A stretch of 64,000 nucleotides of DNA from Flavobacteriaceae bacterium (GTDB lineage: Bacteria; Bacteroidota; Bacteroidia; Flavobacteriales; Flavobacteriaceae). The notes below the pieces were generated by a model, which saw nothing but the letters and a program-made list of their open reading frames with translations, searched no databases and was not told where the DNA came from. Shown one piece after another: positions 36,232-46,372 of this stretch. The first letter of the stretch is position 1. Every line of letters starts with the position of its first letter. A program made the position numbers and the translations under genes. Location: positions 22,480 through 86,479 of the forward strand of contig JABAZD010000028.1 of the NCBI GenBank assembly GCA_018608705.1, in the 5' to 3' direction.

Positions 36232-37086
36232 TTGAAATATTTAAATACATTTTTAATTATTACTTTTATTGTATTAACTACTTGTGACTTTCCAAAAGTT
36301 AAAGATAATATTCAACCTCTTGCACGTGCTAATGATGTCTTATTACTTAAAGATGATATCGATTTTAGTTTTATTGATGGAGCTACAAAATCAGATAGTA
36401 TTATTTTTGTCCAAAATGTCATTAATGATTGGGCTACTAATCAACTTCTGATTGATGGTGCAATCCAAAATCTAAATGATGAAACTCAGTTTGAATTTGA
36501 GCAACTTGTTCAGCAATATAAAATAGATTTATATAGTTCTGCCTATTTAGAAGCACTGGTTGGTAATAATTTAGATTCCTTAGTGTCCTATGAAGAACTT
36601 CAAGATGTTTACCTATTAAACAAAGAGCTTTTTACATTAAAAGAAGACTTATTAAAGCTTAGATACATCAATATTAATACTTCATTATCTAATTTAAATG
36701 AGGTCAAAAAAATGTTCAAGCGCTTTAACTCTGACGATAGATCTGAATTAGATTCTATATCAATACAGTTCAATTCTTTTTATTTTAGAGATACTATTTG
36801 GATCAAAAAAGAAGATGTAATTTCAAAAATCAAACCATTAGAATTAGGTTTTAATAAAGTACTATTAAAAAAATCAAATTTTATAGAGATCAAAGATTCT
36901 TTAGGGTTATATTTGATAAAGATAAATGAAGTTTTGCAGCGAGGAAAACCTGCTCCAGTTGAATATGTTTCTCCCACTATAAAACAAATAGTAATCAACA
37001 ATCGTAAATTGAATCTCATCAGAAAACTAAAAAGCGACATAGTTAATGATGCTATTAAAAACAAAAAATTTGAAACTTTTAAATAA
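36232..37086 (+). CDS. Lipoprotein of the PPIase cluster, domain-lacking SurA-like chaperone
   Basis: A 284-residue lipoprotein (lipobox-like IVLTTC). The N-terminal 130 residues resemble the helical chaperone part of SurA relatives (VLLLKDDIDFSFID, NDWATNQLLIDGAIQNL), but no parvulin motif is seen, so it is a candidate chaperone without isomerase activity. It starts at TTG 36232, three bases after the previous gene, with no nearby ATG, and overlaps the next gene. It is conserved in this position in Flavobacteriia as far as I recall. Confidence 0.72.
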   Translation: MKYLNTFLIITFIVLTTCDFPKVKDNIQPLARANDVLLLKDDIDFSFIDGATKSDSIIFVQNVINDWATNQLLIDGAIQNLNDETQFEFEQLVQQYKIDLYSSAYLEALVGNNLDSLVSYEELQDVYLLNKELFTLKEDLLKLRYININTSLSNLNEVKKMFKRFNSDDRSELDSISIQFNSFYFRDTIWIKKEDVISKIKPLELGFNKVLLKKSNFIEIKDSLGLYLIKINEVLQRGKPAPVEYVSPTIKQIVINNRKLNLIRKLKSDIVNDAIKNKKFETFK

Positions 37087-38491
37087 AATTATCACATTTA
37101 GCTATTTTTTTATTGTGTCTGTGTTTGCATATTCACAAGAAATCATTAATGATCCTGTTTCTGAGAAGCCTGAAGAAGTCATTGTTGATTCTCTTAATCA
37201 GCGTATTAAAATTGATGGTGTAGCTGCAGTTATAGGAGATTTTGTTGTCCTAGATTCTGATATAGACAAACAATTTATGCAGTTAGAGGCTGGTGGAATT
37301 TCCACTGATGACATTACTCGATGTCAGCTTTTTGGTAAACTACTTGAAGATAAACTGTACATACATCATGCTATTCAGGACAGTATTGTAGTAAATGATT
37401 TAGAAATTAGATCAAATGTTGATCAGCAATTAGCAGGTTTTGCCGAACAAATTGGTTCAATGGAAAAGCTTGTAGCCTATTATAAAAAATCTTCTGAGCA
37501 AGAACTCAGAGACGAAATGTTTGAGTTAAATAAGAACGGTCAAATGGCAACTATGATGCGGCAAAGCGTTATTGAAAATTTAGAAGTTACACCTGAAGAA
37601 GTGCGTCAATTTTTTAATAATATTTCAGTGGAAGAACGTCCTATGTTTGGTACCGAACTTCGAATTGCCCAAATTGTTGTTATTCCTGAAACCACACAAT
37701 CTGAAGTAGATAAAGTTATAAAACGATTGAATGAATTTCGATCAGATGTTATAGACAATGGCAGTAGTTTTACAACAAAAGCTGTTTTATATACTCAGGA
37801 TCCAGGTTCAAAAAGAACTGGGGGTAAATACACATTAAATAGAAAACGCCCTCAAATGGCAAAGGAGTTCAGAGAAGTTGCCTTTTCATTACAAGAAGGT
37901 GAGGTTTCAAAGCCTTTCAAAACTGATTTTGGATATCATATAATTCAATTAGAAAAAATTCGAGGACAAGAGTTTGATGTTAGACATATATTGTTAATTC
38001 CTAAAGTTACAGAAGAAGCAATTAATGCTGCAAAAAATAAACTTGAAAAGGTTAGACAAAGTATTGTTGACGGAGACATTACTTTTAAGGAAGCAGCTAG
38101 AGAAGCAAGCGATGAAAAAGAAACTAAATTTGATGGTGGTCAATTAAGAAATCCAGAAACACAAGATTATAACTTTGAATTAACAAAAATGGATCCTGGA
38201 TTTTATGCACAAATAGAGAGTCTAGGGGATAACCAAATTAGTCCTGTAATCAAAGACGGAGATCGAGTTAACCCTATTAAATTTAAAATTGTTACAGTTA
38301 CCAATAGGGTTGATGAACATGAAGCTAACTTTGCTCAAGATTATTTAAAAATAAAGGACTTAGCTCTACAAGATAAACAGTTAAATGCTGTCACCAAATG
38401 GCAAGAAGAAAAAATAATGGATACCTACATCAAAATAAATGGTGAATTACGTTCTTGTGATTTTAATAGCAATTGGTTTAAAATTAAATAA
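37046..38491 (+). CDS. SurA-like periplasmic peptidyl-prolyl isomerase
   Basis: Exported protein of 481 residues (signal peptide ending near FAYSQ). The SurA N-domain is seen in DGVAAVIGDFVVLDSDIDKQ, followed by two parvulin regions: about 205-305 (ELRIAQIVVIPE to FKTDFGYHIIQLEKI) and about 310-410 (FDVRHILLIPKV to YAQIESLGDNQISPV). SurA escorts beta-barrel proteins to the Bam machinery. ATG 37046 sits inside the upstream lipoprotein gene; TTG 37070 would give a shorter signal peptide and is also possible. Confidence 0.92.
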   Translation: MMLLKTKNLKLLNKIITFSYFFIVSVFAYSQEIINDPVSEKPEEVIVDSLNQRIKIDGVAAVIGDFVVLDSDIDKQFMQLEAGGISTDDITRCQLFGKLLEDKLYIHHAIQDSIVVNDLEIRSNVDQQLAGFAEQIGSMEKLVAYYKKSSEQELRDEMFELNKNGQMATMMRQSVIENLEVTPEEVRQFFNNISVEERPMFGTELRIAQIVVIPETTQSEVDKVIKRLNEFRSDVIDNGSSFTTKAVLYTQDPGSKRTGGKYTLNRKRPQMAKEFREVAFSLQEGEVSKPFKTDFGYHIIQLEKIRGQEFDVRHILLIPKVTEEAINAAKNKLEKVRQSIVDGDITFKEAAREASDEKETKFDGGQLRNPETQDYNFELTKMDPGFYAQIESLGDNQISPVIKDGDRVNPIKFKIVTVTNRVDEHEANFAQDYLKIKDLALQDKQLNAVTKWQEEKIMDTYIKINGELRSCDFNSNWFKIK

Positions 38492-38498
38492 CTAGTTA

Positions 38499-39452
38499 AT
38501 GTCAGATGTTAGGTCTTTGCAGCTACTACTCAAAAAGTATTACGCCTTAAAAAATGAAATATCTAAGGTTATTGTTGGCCAAGAAATTGTTATTGAGCAA
38601 ATATTAATTTCAATATTTTCTGGCGGCCACTCCTTGTTGGTTGGAGTCCCTGGCTTGGCTAAAACTTTGATGGTAAATACAATTTCTAATGCTCTAGGAT
38701 TAGATTTTAAACGTATTCAGTTTACTCCTGACTTGATGCCCAGTGATATTTTAGGTAGTGAAATATTAGATCATGAACGTCAATTTAAATTTATTAAGGG
38801 TCCTGTTTTTTCTAATATTCTTTTAGCAGACGAAATCAACAGAACTCCTCCAAAAACTCAGTCAGCCTTGTTAGAGGCTATGCAGGAAAGATCAGTAACC
38901 ATTGGAGGTAAACATTATAGTTTAGACTCCCCTTATTTTGTATTGGCAACTCAAAATCCGATTGAACAGGAAGGGACTTACCCTTTGCCCGAAGCGCAAT
39001 TAGACCGTTTCATGTTTTCTATAAATTTGCAGTATCCAACTTTTGACGAGGAAGTAGAGGTTGTTAAACGCACAACTTCTAAATCTAATTCTAAAGTTGA
39101 CATTATTTTTTCTGCCGAAGAAATTTTAGATTTCCAAAAACTTATAATGAAAATTCCAGTAGCTGATAACGTAATAAATTATGCAGTTACCATGGTAGGA
39201 AAATCTCGCCCTGATTCCATAGGTTCTAATTCAATAGTCAAGCAATATGTAGATTGGGGGGCTGGTCCAAGGGCCTCACAAAATCTTATACTAGCTGCTA
39301 AAACTTTTGCGGTTATAAACAATAAGCTATCACCTGATATTGAAGACGTACAAGCTGTAGCCATTGGGATATTAAGACATAGAATTATTAAAAATTATAA
39401 AGCAGAATCTGACGGTATTTCTATAGAATCAATCGTAGAGAGTTTGTTTTAG
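38499..39452 (+). CDS. MoxR family AAA+ ATPase
   Basis: A 317-residue AAA+ ATPase: Walker A is VGVPGLAKTLM near residue 49, Walker B LLADEINRTPPK near 109, sensor 1 FVLATQNPIEQEGTY, and arginine-finger region EAQLDRFMFSI. This is a typical MoxR (APE2220-like) protein, which normally works with VWA proteins. It is seven bases after the SurA-like gene; no DUF58/VWA partner follows here, and aconitase comes 180 bases later. It is distinct from the other AAA+ gene at 9.7 kb. Confidence 0.93.
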   Translation: MSDVRSLQLLLKKYYALKNEISKVIVGQEIVIEQILISIFSGGHSLLVGVPGLAKTLMVNTISNALGLDFKRIQFTPDLMPSDILGSEILDHERQFKFIKGPVFSNILLADEINRTPPKTQSALLEAMQERSVTIGGKHYSLDSPYFVLATQNPIEQEGTYPLPEAQLDRFMFSINLQYPTFDEEVEVVKRTTSKSNSKVDIIFSAEEILDFQKLIMKIPVADNVINYAVTMVGKSRPDSIGSNSIVKQYVDWGAGPRASQNLILAAKTFAVINNKLSPDIEDVQAVAIGILRHRIIKNYKAESDGISIESIVESLF

Positions 39453-39632
39453 CCTAAAGTTTATTATTTTATCTGAAATTTTTATAAAGTCTCACAACTT
39501 GATAATTCATTTTGCCAGCTTGGCTTGATAAGATTTCAGTTAAACGTATGTTTATTCATTTTTTATTTCAATATAATTTTAATTAATTCGTATTTTTACG
39601 ATTGATTATAATGAAACAAAATTTTTCACAAT

Positions 39633-41897
39633 ATGGCTTTCGATATAAATGTTATTAAAGAAGTTTACCGACAGATGCCGGGACGAATTGTTAAAGCTCG
39701 ACAACTAGTTGGGCGTCCACTGACACTCTCAGAAAAAATTCTGTATAGTCACCTTTGGGATGACAACTCTTCTAAGGCTTTTGTAAGAGGAAAAGACTAT
39801 GTGGACTTTGCACCTGATAGAATTGCATGCCAAGATGCTACTGCCCAAATGGCTTTGTTACAGTTTATGCAAGCAGGTAAAAAGCAAGTAGCTGTTCCTA
39901 CAACTGTACACTGTGATCACTTAATCCAAGCCAAGGTTGGAGCGACAAAGGACCTACAGTTTGCACTAAACAATAGCAATGAAGTATTTAATTTTTTGGA
40001 ATCAGTATCTAACAAATATGGTATTGGTTTCTGGAAACCTGGTGCAGGTATTATTCATCAAGTTGTATTAGAGAATTACGCATTTCCTGGTGGAATGATG
40101 ATAGGAACTGACTCCCATACTGTGAATGCAGGAGGTTTAGGGATGATAGCTATTGGAGTTGGTGGAGCTGACGCAGTAGATGTTATGGCTGGAATGGCTT
40201 GGGAGCTTAAATTCCCAAAATTAATAGGAGTTAAATTAACTGGAAGTTTGTCTGGTTGGACTGCTCCTAAAGATGTTATTCTTAAAGTTGCTGGTATTTT
40301 AACTGCAAAAGGGGGTACTGGTGCTATTGTTGAATATTTTGGTCCTGGAGCTACATCAATGTCATGTACAGGTAAGGGAACAATATGTAATATGGGTGCT
40401 GAAATTGGTGCTACTACGTCTACTTTTGGATATGATGAATCTATGGAGCGTTATTTACGTTCTACAGACAGAAATGATGTAGCTGATGCCGCTAATGAAG
40501 TTAAAGATTGTTTAACTGCTGACCCAGAAGTTTATGCTTCACCAGAAGATTATTTTGATGAATTAATAGAGATAGACTTATCTACATTAATGCCGCATAT
40601 TAACGGACCCTTCACTCCAGATTTAGCCACTGAAGTTGGTTTAATGAATGAAAAAGCAAAAGCAAATGATTGGCCCCTTAAAGTTGATTGGGGTCTCATA
40701 GGTTCTTGTACTAATTCCTCTTATGAAGACTTATCACGTGCTGCATCAATAGCGCAACAAGCATTAGATAAAGACTTAATAACCAAAGCTGACTTTGGAA
40801 TTAATCCAGGATCTGAACAGGTTCGATATACAGCGGATCGAGATGGGATTTTAGAGGTTTTCGAGAAATTAAATGCTAAGATATTTACAAACGCATGCGG
40901 TCCATGTATTGGACAGTGGGCACGATATGAAGATCCTAAAAATGCTCCAAAGAACAGTATAGTACATTCTTTTAATAGAAACTTTGCAAAACGAGCTGAT
41001 GGTAATCCAAACACACACGCATTTGTAGCCTCTCCAGAAATGGTAGCCGCAATAGCAATATCAGGTCGATTAGATTTTAACCCACTTACGGATTCACTCA
41101 TAAATCAAAATGGGGAGAAAGTTATGTTAGAAGAACCAACAGGTCATGAGTTACCAGAAAAAGGTTTTGCAGTTGAAGATGCGGGCTATTTAGCACCTGA
41201 AGAAGATGGAAGTCAGGTAGTTGTTAGTGTTGCTTCCAATTCTGAACGTTTAGAGTTGTTGACTCCTTTCGACCCGATAGGAAACAAAATTAATGGAGCA
41301 AAACTATTAATTAAAGCTCACGGTAAGTGCACGACCGACCATATTTCAATGGCAGGACCTTGGTTGCGTTATAGAGGACATTTGGACAATATATCAAATA
41401 ACTGTTTAATTGGAGCTGTTAATGCTTTTAATATGAAAACTAATTTTGTAAAAAACCAATTTAATGGAGAATATGATGCAGTTCCTGCTACTCAACGATA
41501 CTACAAATCAAAAGGGATTCATACAATAGTAGTAGGAGATCACAATTATGGAGAAGGGTCTTCAAGAGAACACGCGGCTATGGAACCTCGTCATTTAGGC
41601 GTAGCTGCAGTAATTGTAAAGTCTTTTGCACGTATTCATGAAACTAACTTGAAAAAACAAGGAATGTTAGGCTTGACCTTTGCAAATGAATCAGATTACG
41701 ACTTAGTTCAAGAAGACGATACGTTCAACTTTTTAGATTTAAAAGAGTTTTCTGCCGGAAAATCATTAACGATTGAAGCAATTCATATTGATGGATCTAA
41801 AGATTTAATTATAGCTAATCATACTTATAATGATTCCCAAATAGAGTGGTACAATGAAGGTTCTGCACTAAATTTAATTAAGAAACAAAATATTTAA
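39633..41897 (+). CDS. Aconitate hydratase
   Basis: TCA-cycle enzyme of 754 residues isomerising citrate to isocitrate, of the mitochondrial-like type used by Bacteroidota. The [4Fe-4S] ligands are in [10 protein letters not shown] near residue 355 and [10 protein letters not shown] near 420; [12 protein letters not shown] near 175 and the C-terminal swivel-domain loop [12 protein letters not shown] near 640 are catalytic. It stands as a single transcription unit followed by a strong bidirectional hairpin. Confidence 0.96.
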   Translation: MAFDINVIKEVYRQMPGRIVKARQLVGRPLTLSEKILYSHLWDDNSSKAFVRGKDYVDFAPDRIACQDATAQMALLQFMQAGKKQVAVPTTVHCDHLIQAKVGATKDLQFALNNSNEVFNFLESVSNKYGIGFWKPGAGIIHQVVLENYAFPGGMMIGTDSHTVNAGGLGMIAIGVGGADAVDVMAGMAWELKFPKLIGVKLTGSLSGWTAPKDVILKVAGILTAKGGTGAIVEYFGPGATSMSCTGKGTICNMGAEIGATTSTFGYDESMERYLRSTDRNDVADAANEVKDCLTADPEVYASPEDYFDELIEIDLSTLMPHINGPFTPDLATEVGLMNEKAKANDWPLKVDWGLIGSCTNSSYEDLSRAASIAQQALDKDLITKADFGINPGSEQVRYTADRDGILEVFEKLNAKIFTNACGPCIGQWARYEDPKNAPKNSIVHSFNRNFAKRADGNPNTHAFVASPEMVAAIAISGRLDFNPLTDSLINQNGEKVMLEEPTGHELPEKGFAVEDAGYLAPEEDGSQVVVSVASNSERLELLTPFDPIGNKINGAKLLIKAHGKCTTDHISMAGPWLRYRGHLDNISNNCLIGAVNAFNMKTNFVKNQFNGEYDAVPATQRYYKSKGIHTIVVGDHNYGEGSSREHAAMEPRHLGVAAVIVKSFARIHETNLKKQGMLGLTFANESDYDLVQEDDTFNFLDLKEFSAGKSLTIEAIHIDGSKDLIIANHTYNDSQIEWYNEGSALNLIKKQNI

Positions 41898-41920
41898 TAA
41901 TACATTTTGTTTTATTTTGA

Positions 41921-41954
41921 TTTATAAACGCCTGATATTTCAGGCGTTTATAAA
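41921..41954. terminator. Bidirectional terminator between aconitase and crtY
   Basis: TTTATAAACGCCTGA and TCAGGCGTTTATAAA form a perfect 15-bp stem with a four-base loop (TATT), a strong bidirectional terminator between converging genes, though its U-tract is short on both sides. Confidence 0.8.
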
Positions 41955-41968
41955 TTATATAATAAGGT

Positions 41969-43114
41969 TTATAGAGTTTTAAAAAACGCTTTTATAAAGG
42001 ATAAGGAAAATAAGGATTTCATTATTTTTAAATCCTCCAAAATAGTTGATTCTTCGTCTAAAAATTTAAACATAGCTTCTACAGAGTTTTTAGCATAAAA
42101 CTGTTCAAAAATCCATTCTCCCTTGTTATTTTCGTCATGTAAAACTTTCAAAAATATTTTATCGTAAAACTTATATTTTTGACTAAACAAGTTTTTAGAG
42201 GGTGTATTTCCAGCTTTCAAATTAGCGACTATAGATGCTACTTTTTTTTCTGTATGTTTAAATGAATAACCTGAAGATCCTTTAACCCAACCAGCAGCAG
42301 TTCCGATTTTTGTAATGTGTTTTGTAGAATACTTTTCAAACGGAAAACTAGTCATTGGGATTCTTCCGCTTTCGGTTTCGCTAATCAAATAACTTTCTAT
42401 TTTTAATAGATTAGAAATGTATTGTTTTATATAGCTGTCGTAGGTGGCCTCATCCACAATTTTTGGAGTAAAGTAAGTGAACTCTATAAGTGCCCTGGTG
42501 CTACTTAATGGTAGAACATAAGTAAAAGAGGTTTGGTCTCCATCTTTTAATCGATAATCCATCATTGTAAATTGGTCTGTATTAAAAACAGGCATCTCAG
42601 TTTCTATAATCCAACCTTTAAAATGCTGAATAACTTTTGTATATTTATTTAATTCCGAAAAATAATCTTCTGGAATTCTGCTGTCAAAAATATGTTTGGC
42701 TTCGTAGGAACTGTTAACTGTTGTGGCCTTAGGTTGTTTACTGTTTTCAACAGAAATAACCTGATCAATTATGAAATGAAAATTTGTTTTTTTTGAAAGT
42801 TCTTGCTTAGCTTTGTTATAAAAATCTAAAGCATGTATGGTTTTGTAATTGTAAGGTGGGAGATTTAAAGTGAGTTCTTTTTTATTGGAAAATATTAAAG
42901 CTTTGCTCCAAGATTTTATAACAATCGAATCCCATTTTCCATTCCCTTTTTCCCAAAAACTTATGGTTTTGTCATTTTTGGTTTTGTGAGATTTATCAAT
43001 TAAGGCAATTTGCTTATCGTTAAAAAAAACATCTTGTGAAAGCGCTAAAGCTAGCTGAAAACCGGCAAGACCATTACCAATTATAATATAATCATACTGC
43101 TTTTTGTGCGCCAT
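41969..43114 (-). CDS. crtY: Lycopene beta-cyclase
   Basis: FAD protein of 381 residues closing both ends of lycopene to form beta-carotene. The dinucleotide motif IIIGNGLAGFQLALAL is near residue 9, and GRIPMTSFPFEKYS and IGTAAGWVKGSSGY near 270-300 match lycopene cyclases of the CrtY group in Flavobacteriia. It is last in crtI-crtB-crtZ-crtY, 12 bases after crtZ. Bacteroidota pigments such as zeaxanthin use this route. Confidence 0.9.
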   Translation of the reverse strand: MAHKKQYDYIIIGNGLAGFQLALALSQDVFFNDKQIALIDKSHKTKNDKTISFWEKGNGKWDSIVIKSWSKALIFSNKKELTLNLPPYNYKTIHALDFYNKAKQELSKKTNFHFIIDQVISVENSKQPKATTVNSSYEAKHIFDSRIPEDYFSELNKYTKVIQHFKGWIIETEMPVFNTDQFTMMDYRLKDGDQTSFTYVLPLSSTRALIEFTYFTPKIVDEATYDSYIKQYISNLLKIESYLISETESGRIPMTSFPFEKYSTKHITKIGTAAGWVKGSSGYSFKHTEKKVASIVANLKAGNTPSKNLFSQKYKFYDKIFLKVLHDENNKGEWIFEQFYAKNSVEAMFKFLDEESTILEDLKIMKSLFSLSFIKAFFKTL

Positions 43115-43126
43115 TTATTTAAAATC

Positions 43127-43576
43127 TTAACGCTTAAAATATTTAAAAGGTACAATTAACATTCCATAACACTCTCCGTCTACTTTTCCTAAGTGTTTGT
43201 GATGTATTTTGTGGGCACGTCTCAATCCTTTGGCATACCAATTGTTAGCTTTTCGAAAATACTTAAATCGTTGATGAATAAATATATCATGAACTAAGAA
43301 GTAGGTCCCGCCGTATGCCATAATCCCTAGTCCTATTGGAAGACCTGCCCAAAATCCATCATAGCTCCAAAAGTAGAAACAGGTCATACTTACAACGGCA
43401 TAAAAAATAAAAAAGGCATCGTTTCTCTCAAACCAATTTTTATGATCTTTGTGGTGATGGTCTTTATGTAGATTCCATAGAAAGCCGTGCATAATATACT
43501 TATGGGTAAACCATGCCATAAATTCCATTGCTAAAAAAGTTCCTAAAAACACGAGTATCCAAAAAAATATGTTCAT
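43127..43576 (-). CDS. crtZ: Beta-carotene hydroxylase
   Basis: Membrane di-iron hydroxylase of 149 residues adding the 3 and 3' hydroxyls to beta-carotene to make zeaxanthin. The histidine boxes are visible as HKYIMH, HKDHHHKDH, HDIFIHQRF and HKIHHKH. Sits between crtB and crtY with eight- and twelve-base gaps. No crtW ketolase is in the cluster, so the end product is probably zeaxanthin rather than astaxanthin. Confidence 0.95.
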   Translation of the reverse strand: MNIFFWILVFLGTFLAMEFMAWFTHKYIMHGFLWNLHKDHHHKDHKNWFERNDAFFIFYAVVSMTCFYFWSYDGFWAGLPIGLGIMAYGGTYFLVHDIFIHQRFKYFRKANNWYAKGLRRAHKIHHKHLGKVDGECYGMLIVPFKYFKR

Positions 43577-43584
43577 GGTAAATA

Positions 43585-44424
43585 TTATAATAAATTGAGT
43601 TGATATTTGACATAACTACGGGTCAGTAGTTCTATTTTTTTATAATTTGGTACTCTTATTCGAGTACTTTTTATTTCTAAAGCCGGTGTTGTTTTTAATT
43701 TTTTTAAAAGTTGGTTATAGTAACGGTAAGCCATAAATACTCCAAATTTAGCTTCTAAGGGGAGTTGCTTTATACCGCTAAGGCCTTCAGTAAAATCTTT
43801 TTCTATATCATCTATTATAGCTTTTTTCGAGCTTTCATCTAAATTATCTAAATCTGTATTTGGGAAGTATGTACGATTTAGTTCGTCATGATCGGCCTTT
43901 AGATCTCTTAGGAAATTTACTTTTTGAAATGCAGACCCCAATGCCATAGCTGTATGCTTTAATGCCTCGTATTTTTCATTATCTCCTTTTACAAAAACCT
44001 TTAGGCACATTAGTCCAACAACATCTGCAGACCCGTATATATAATTTTTGTATTCTTCTTGTGTCGAATAAACAGTTTTATGTAAATCTTGACGCATAGA
44101 ATTCATGAAGGCGTCTACCATGTTTTTTTCTATTCCATGCGTGTAATATGTTTGTTGAAATGAGTTTAGGATTGGATTTAAACTAATCTTATTAGCTAGT
44201 GCTGCTTCTAGATCAGATTCAAACTTTATAAATAGTTCTTCTTTATTGTAGTCGTGAAAAGAATCTACAATTTCATCAGCTAGACGTACAAATCCGTAAA
44301 TATTGTATATGTCTTGTCTTATGGTATTGGACAACATCTTAGTAGCCATCGAAAATGAAGTGCTGTATGTTTTTGTAACAATTTTGCTACAATCTTGAGA
44401 AACAGAATCAAAAATTGTTTTCAT
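43585..44424 (-). CDS. crtB: Phytoene synthase
   Basis: Condenses two geranylgeranyl diphosphates to phytoene. The first Asp-rich motif is RLADEIVDSFHDY near residue 50; the second is VNFLRDLKADHDE near 170, as in squalene/phytoene synthases. Length 279 residues. It lies 40 bases after crtI and eight bases before crtZ. Confidence 0.95.
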   Translation of the reverse strand: MKTIFDSVSQDCSKIVTKTYSTSFSMATKMLSNTIRQDIYNIYGFVRLADEIVDSFHDYNKEELFIKFESDLEAALANKISLNPILNSFQQTYYTHGIEKNMVDAFMNSMRQDLHKTVYSTQEEYKNYIYGSADVVGLMCLKVFVKGDNEKYEALKHTAMALGSAFQKVNFLRDLKADHDELNRTYFPNTDLDNLDESSKKAIIDDIEKDFTEGLSGIKQLPLEAKFGVFMAYRYYNQLLKKLKTTPALEIKSTRIRVPNYKKIELLTRSYVKYQLNLL

Positions 44425-44464
44425 AAATTTAAACTTTAAAAATTCATCTCTAATAAAATTAACA

Positions 44465-45928
44465 TTACTTGAGGTTACTGATTATTAGCTCAGATGTCAA
44501 TTTTCCTGAAATTAGGGACGGAGGTACTCCTGGTCCTGGAACAGTTAACTGTCCCGTAAAATATAAATTATCCACTTTGGAGCTTTTCAGTTTAGGCCTC
44601 AAAAATGCAGTTTGTAATAAAGTCATAGCCATCCCGTAGGCATTTCCTTTATATGAGTTGTATTCTGACTTAAAATCTTTTACACAAAATGATTCACTAA
44701 ATATAATATTATTTTGAATTGATTGATCTGTTTTTTGCTCAAATCTTTTAAGGATTATTTGCAGATAATTATTTCTTAGCACAGGAGTGTCTTCAATATT
44801 AGTCGCTATAGGCATTAATATAAACATTGCATCACACCCTTCTGGTGCCATTGATGGGTCAGATTTTGATGGAACGTTTACGTAAAATAAGGGATGACTA
44901 GGCCATTTTGGGTCGTCATAAATCTCTATGGCATGTTTTTCAAAATCAGCATCGAAAAATAAGTTGTGGTGCTCTGTGTTTTTTAGTTTTTTGTCAATTC
45001 CAATATAAAATAATAAAGAGGAGGGGGCAAATACTTTTTTATCCCAGTAAGCTTCAGTATGTTGTCTGAATTTATTCTCTAATAAAGTTTCAGAATGATG
45101 ATAATCTGCTCCGCTTAGAACAATGTCTGACTCAATAAAAGTATTTTTTATTATCAAACCTGTTACAGAGTTATTTTCTACAATGATTTTTTCAACCGGA
45201 TGATTTGTGTTTATTACAACTCCCAACTCAATTGCTAAGGATTCCATTCCTTTTATGACTTCATACATTCCACCCCTTGGATGCCATGTTCCTAATCCGA
45301 AATCAGCAAAATTCATAAAACTAAAAAACGAAGGGGTCTTACTGGGTTTAGCTCCTAAAAATAATGATGGAAATTCTAGTGTTGAGACTAACTTAGGATT
45401 GCTAAAGTTTTTTCTTACTTCTTGACTTATAGTTTTAAAAAATTGATCTAACCTTAGGACAGTATCTTTGGATACCAGCTCTAAAGGGGAGATACCTGGC
45501 GCATTGTACAAGATTTTGTTTACAGCAATTCCATAATTATTTTGAGCCTTTTTAATAAACTTTTTAAGTTTATTTCCACTACCTTTTTCAATACGCTCAA
45601 ATTCAGAGCATATTTTATCCATTGAGTCCCCAATAGTTATAATTTCATCATCAAAAAATATTTTGTAGGCAGGGTCAAGTTTGTCAATTTTGTAATAATC
45701 GGATGTGTTTTTCCCGAAGTCAGAGAAAAATCGATCAAATACATCTGGCATCCAATACCATGATGGTCCAATATCAAAAGTAAATCCGTCTTTGTTAAGC
45801 TGTCTTGCACGTCCTCCTACAGTACTATTCTTTTCATATAGCGATACTTGGTGGCCAGCCTTTGCTAAATAGCAAGCGGCAGATAGGGAGGAAAATCCAG
45901 AGCCAATTATTTGTATGGTTTTTTTCAT
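44465..45928 (-). CDS. crtI: Phytoene desaturase
   Basis: FAD-dependent desaturase of about 487 residues converting phytoene to lycopene. The dinucleotide fold IQIIGSGFSSLSAACYLA at the start is followed by EKNSTVGGRARQL; the C-terminal FTGQLTVPGPGVPPSLISG is the usual CrtI end motif. The track start at 45937 (MLN) is possible; ATG 45928 is chosen because it gives the standard MKKTIQIIG start. It is the first gene of the carotenoid operon and is preceded by the divergent tRNA region. Confidence 0.93.
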   Translation of the reverse strand: MKKTIQIIGSGFSSLSAACYLAKAGHQVSLYEKNSTVGGRARQLNKDGFTFDIGPSWYWMPDVFDRFFSDFGKNTSDYYKIDKLDPAYKIFFDDEIITIGDSMDKICSEFERIEKGSGNKLKKFIKKAQNNYGIAVNKILYNAPGISPLELVSKDTVLRLDQFFKTISQEVRKNFSNPKLVSTLEFPSLFLGAKPSKTPSFFSFMNFADFGLGTWHPRGGMYEVIKGMESLAIELGVVINTNHPVEKIIVENNSVTGLIIKNTFIESDIVLSGADYHHSETLLENKFRQHTEAYWDKKVFAPSSLLFYIGIDKKLKNTEHHNLFFDADFEKHAIEIYDDPKWPSHPLFYVNVPSKSDPSMAPEGCDAMFILMPIATNIEDTPVLRNNYLQIILKRFEQKTDQSIQNNIIFSESFCVKDFKSEYNSYKGNAYGMAMTLLQTAFLRPKLKSSKVDNLYFTGQLTVPGPGVPPSLISGKLTSELIISNLK

Positions 45929-46032
45929 ATTTAGCATAAAAATAAGTAAATCTCCATACAGTAAGCTCTCTCTGTCCAGTTTTTACAAATCTTTAACTTA
46001 ATTTAATAAAGATGTTAGCAGATGATTAAGAG

Positions 46033-46117
46033 TGCGCACGAGAAGACTCGAACTTCCACGGGAATAATTCCCACTAGCCCCTCAAGCTAGCGCGTCTACC
46101 AATTCCGCCACGTGCGC
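46033..46117 (-). tRNA. tRNA-Leu (GAG anticodon)
   Basis: Minus-strand GCGCACG pairs with CGTGCGC to form a perfect acceptor stem; the anticodon stem CTAGC/GCTAG encloses TTGAGGG, anticodon GAG. A variable arm of class II size and GTTCGAG in the T-loop are seen. CCA is not encoded. Total 85 nt. Confidence 0.93.
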
Positions 46118-46137
46118 ATTATGAATGTTAAAGGTAT

Positions 46138-46169
46138 AAAAAAAGTTAAGAATAAACTTAACTTTTTTT
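46138..46169. terminator. Hairpin between the two tRNA genes
   Basis: AAAAAAAGTTAAG and CTTAACTTTTTTT form a perfect 13-bp stem with a six-base loop; both arms end in A/T runs, so it can terminate in either direction. It separates tRNA-Lys (upstream) from tRNA-Leu on the minus strand. Confidence 0.6.
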
Positions 46170-46171
46170 AG

Positions 46172-46244
46172 TGACCTGGCTGGGGCTCGAACCCAGGACC
46201 CTCTCCTTAAAAGGGAGATGCTCTACCAACTGAGCTACCAGGTC
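46172..46244 (-). tRNA. tRNA-Lys (TTT anticodon)
   Basis: Minus-strand GACCTGG/CCAGGTC acceptor stem is perfect; TCTCC/GGAGA encloses CTTTTAA, anticodon TTT. GTAGCTCAGTTGGTAGAGC (D-arm) and GGTTCGAGCC (T-arm) are standard. Length 73 nt, CCA not encoded. Confidence 0.96.
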
Positions 46245-46267
46245 ATTTATTCATCTCAATGCGGCTG

Positions 46268-46297
46268 CAAATATAAAGGGTTTAATTAATAATGCAA
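46268..46297 (-). promoter_or_regulatory. tRNA-Lys promoter
   Basis: Minus-strand TTG (46295-46297) and TATATTTG (46268-46275) are exactly 19 bases apart, a full Bacteroidota promoter. It lies 24 bases upstream of tRNA-Lys and may also drive tRNA-Leu by readthrough of the intervening hairpin. Confidence 0.75.
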
Positions 46298-46372
46298 TGC
46301 TTTTTTAAATTATTTTTTGTTTTTTTGTCATAACAAATTAACGAGGTCTTGTAATCAAATTTTTAGAGTTTT

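Noticed and set aside
40721-41101. Minus-strand ORF inside aconitase
   Set aside because: Antisense shadow of a highly conserved gene.
46021-46260. tRNA pair as a mobile-element attachment site
   Set aside because: No integrase, no direct repeat of the tRNA 3' ends and no accessory genes nearby.
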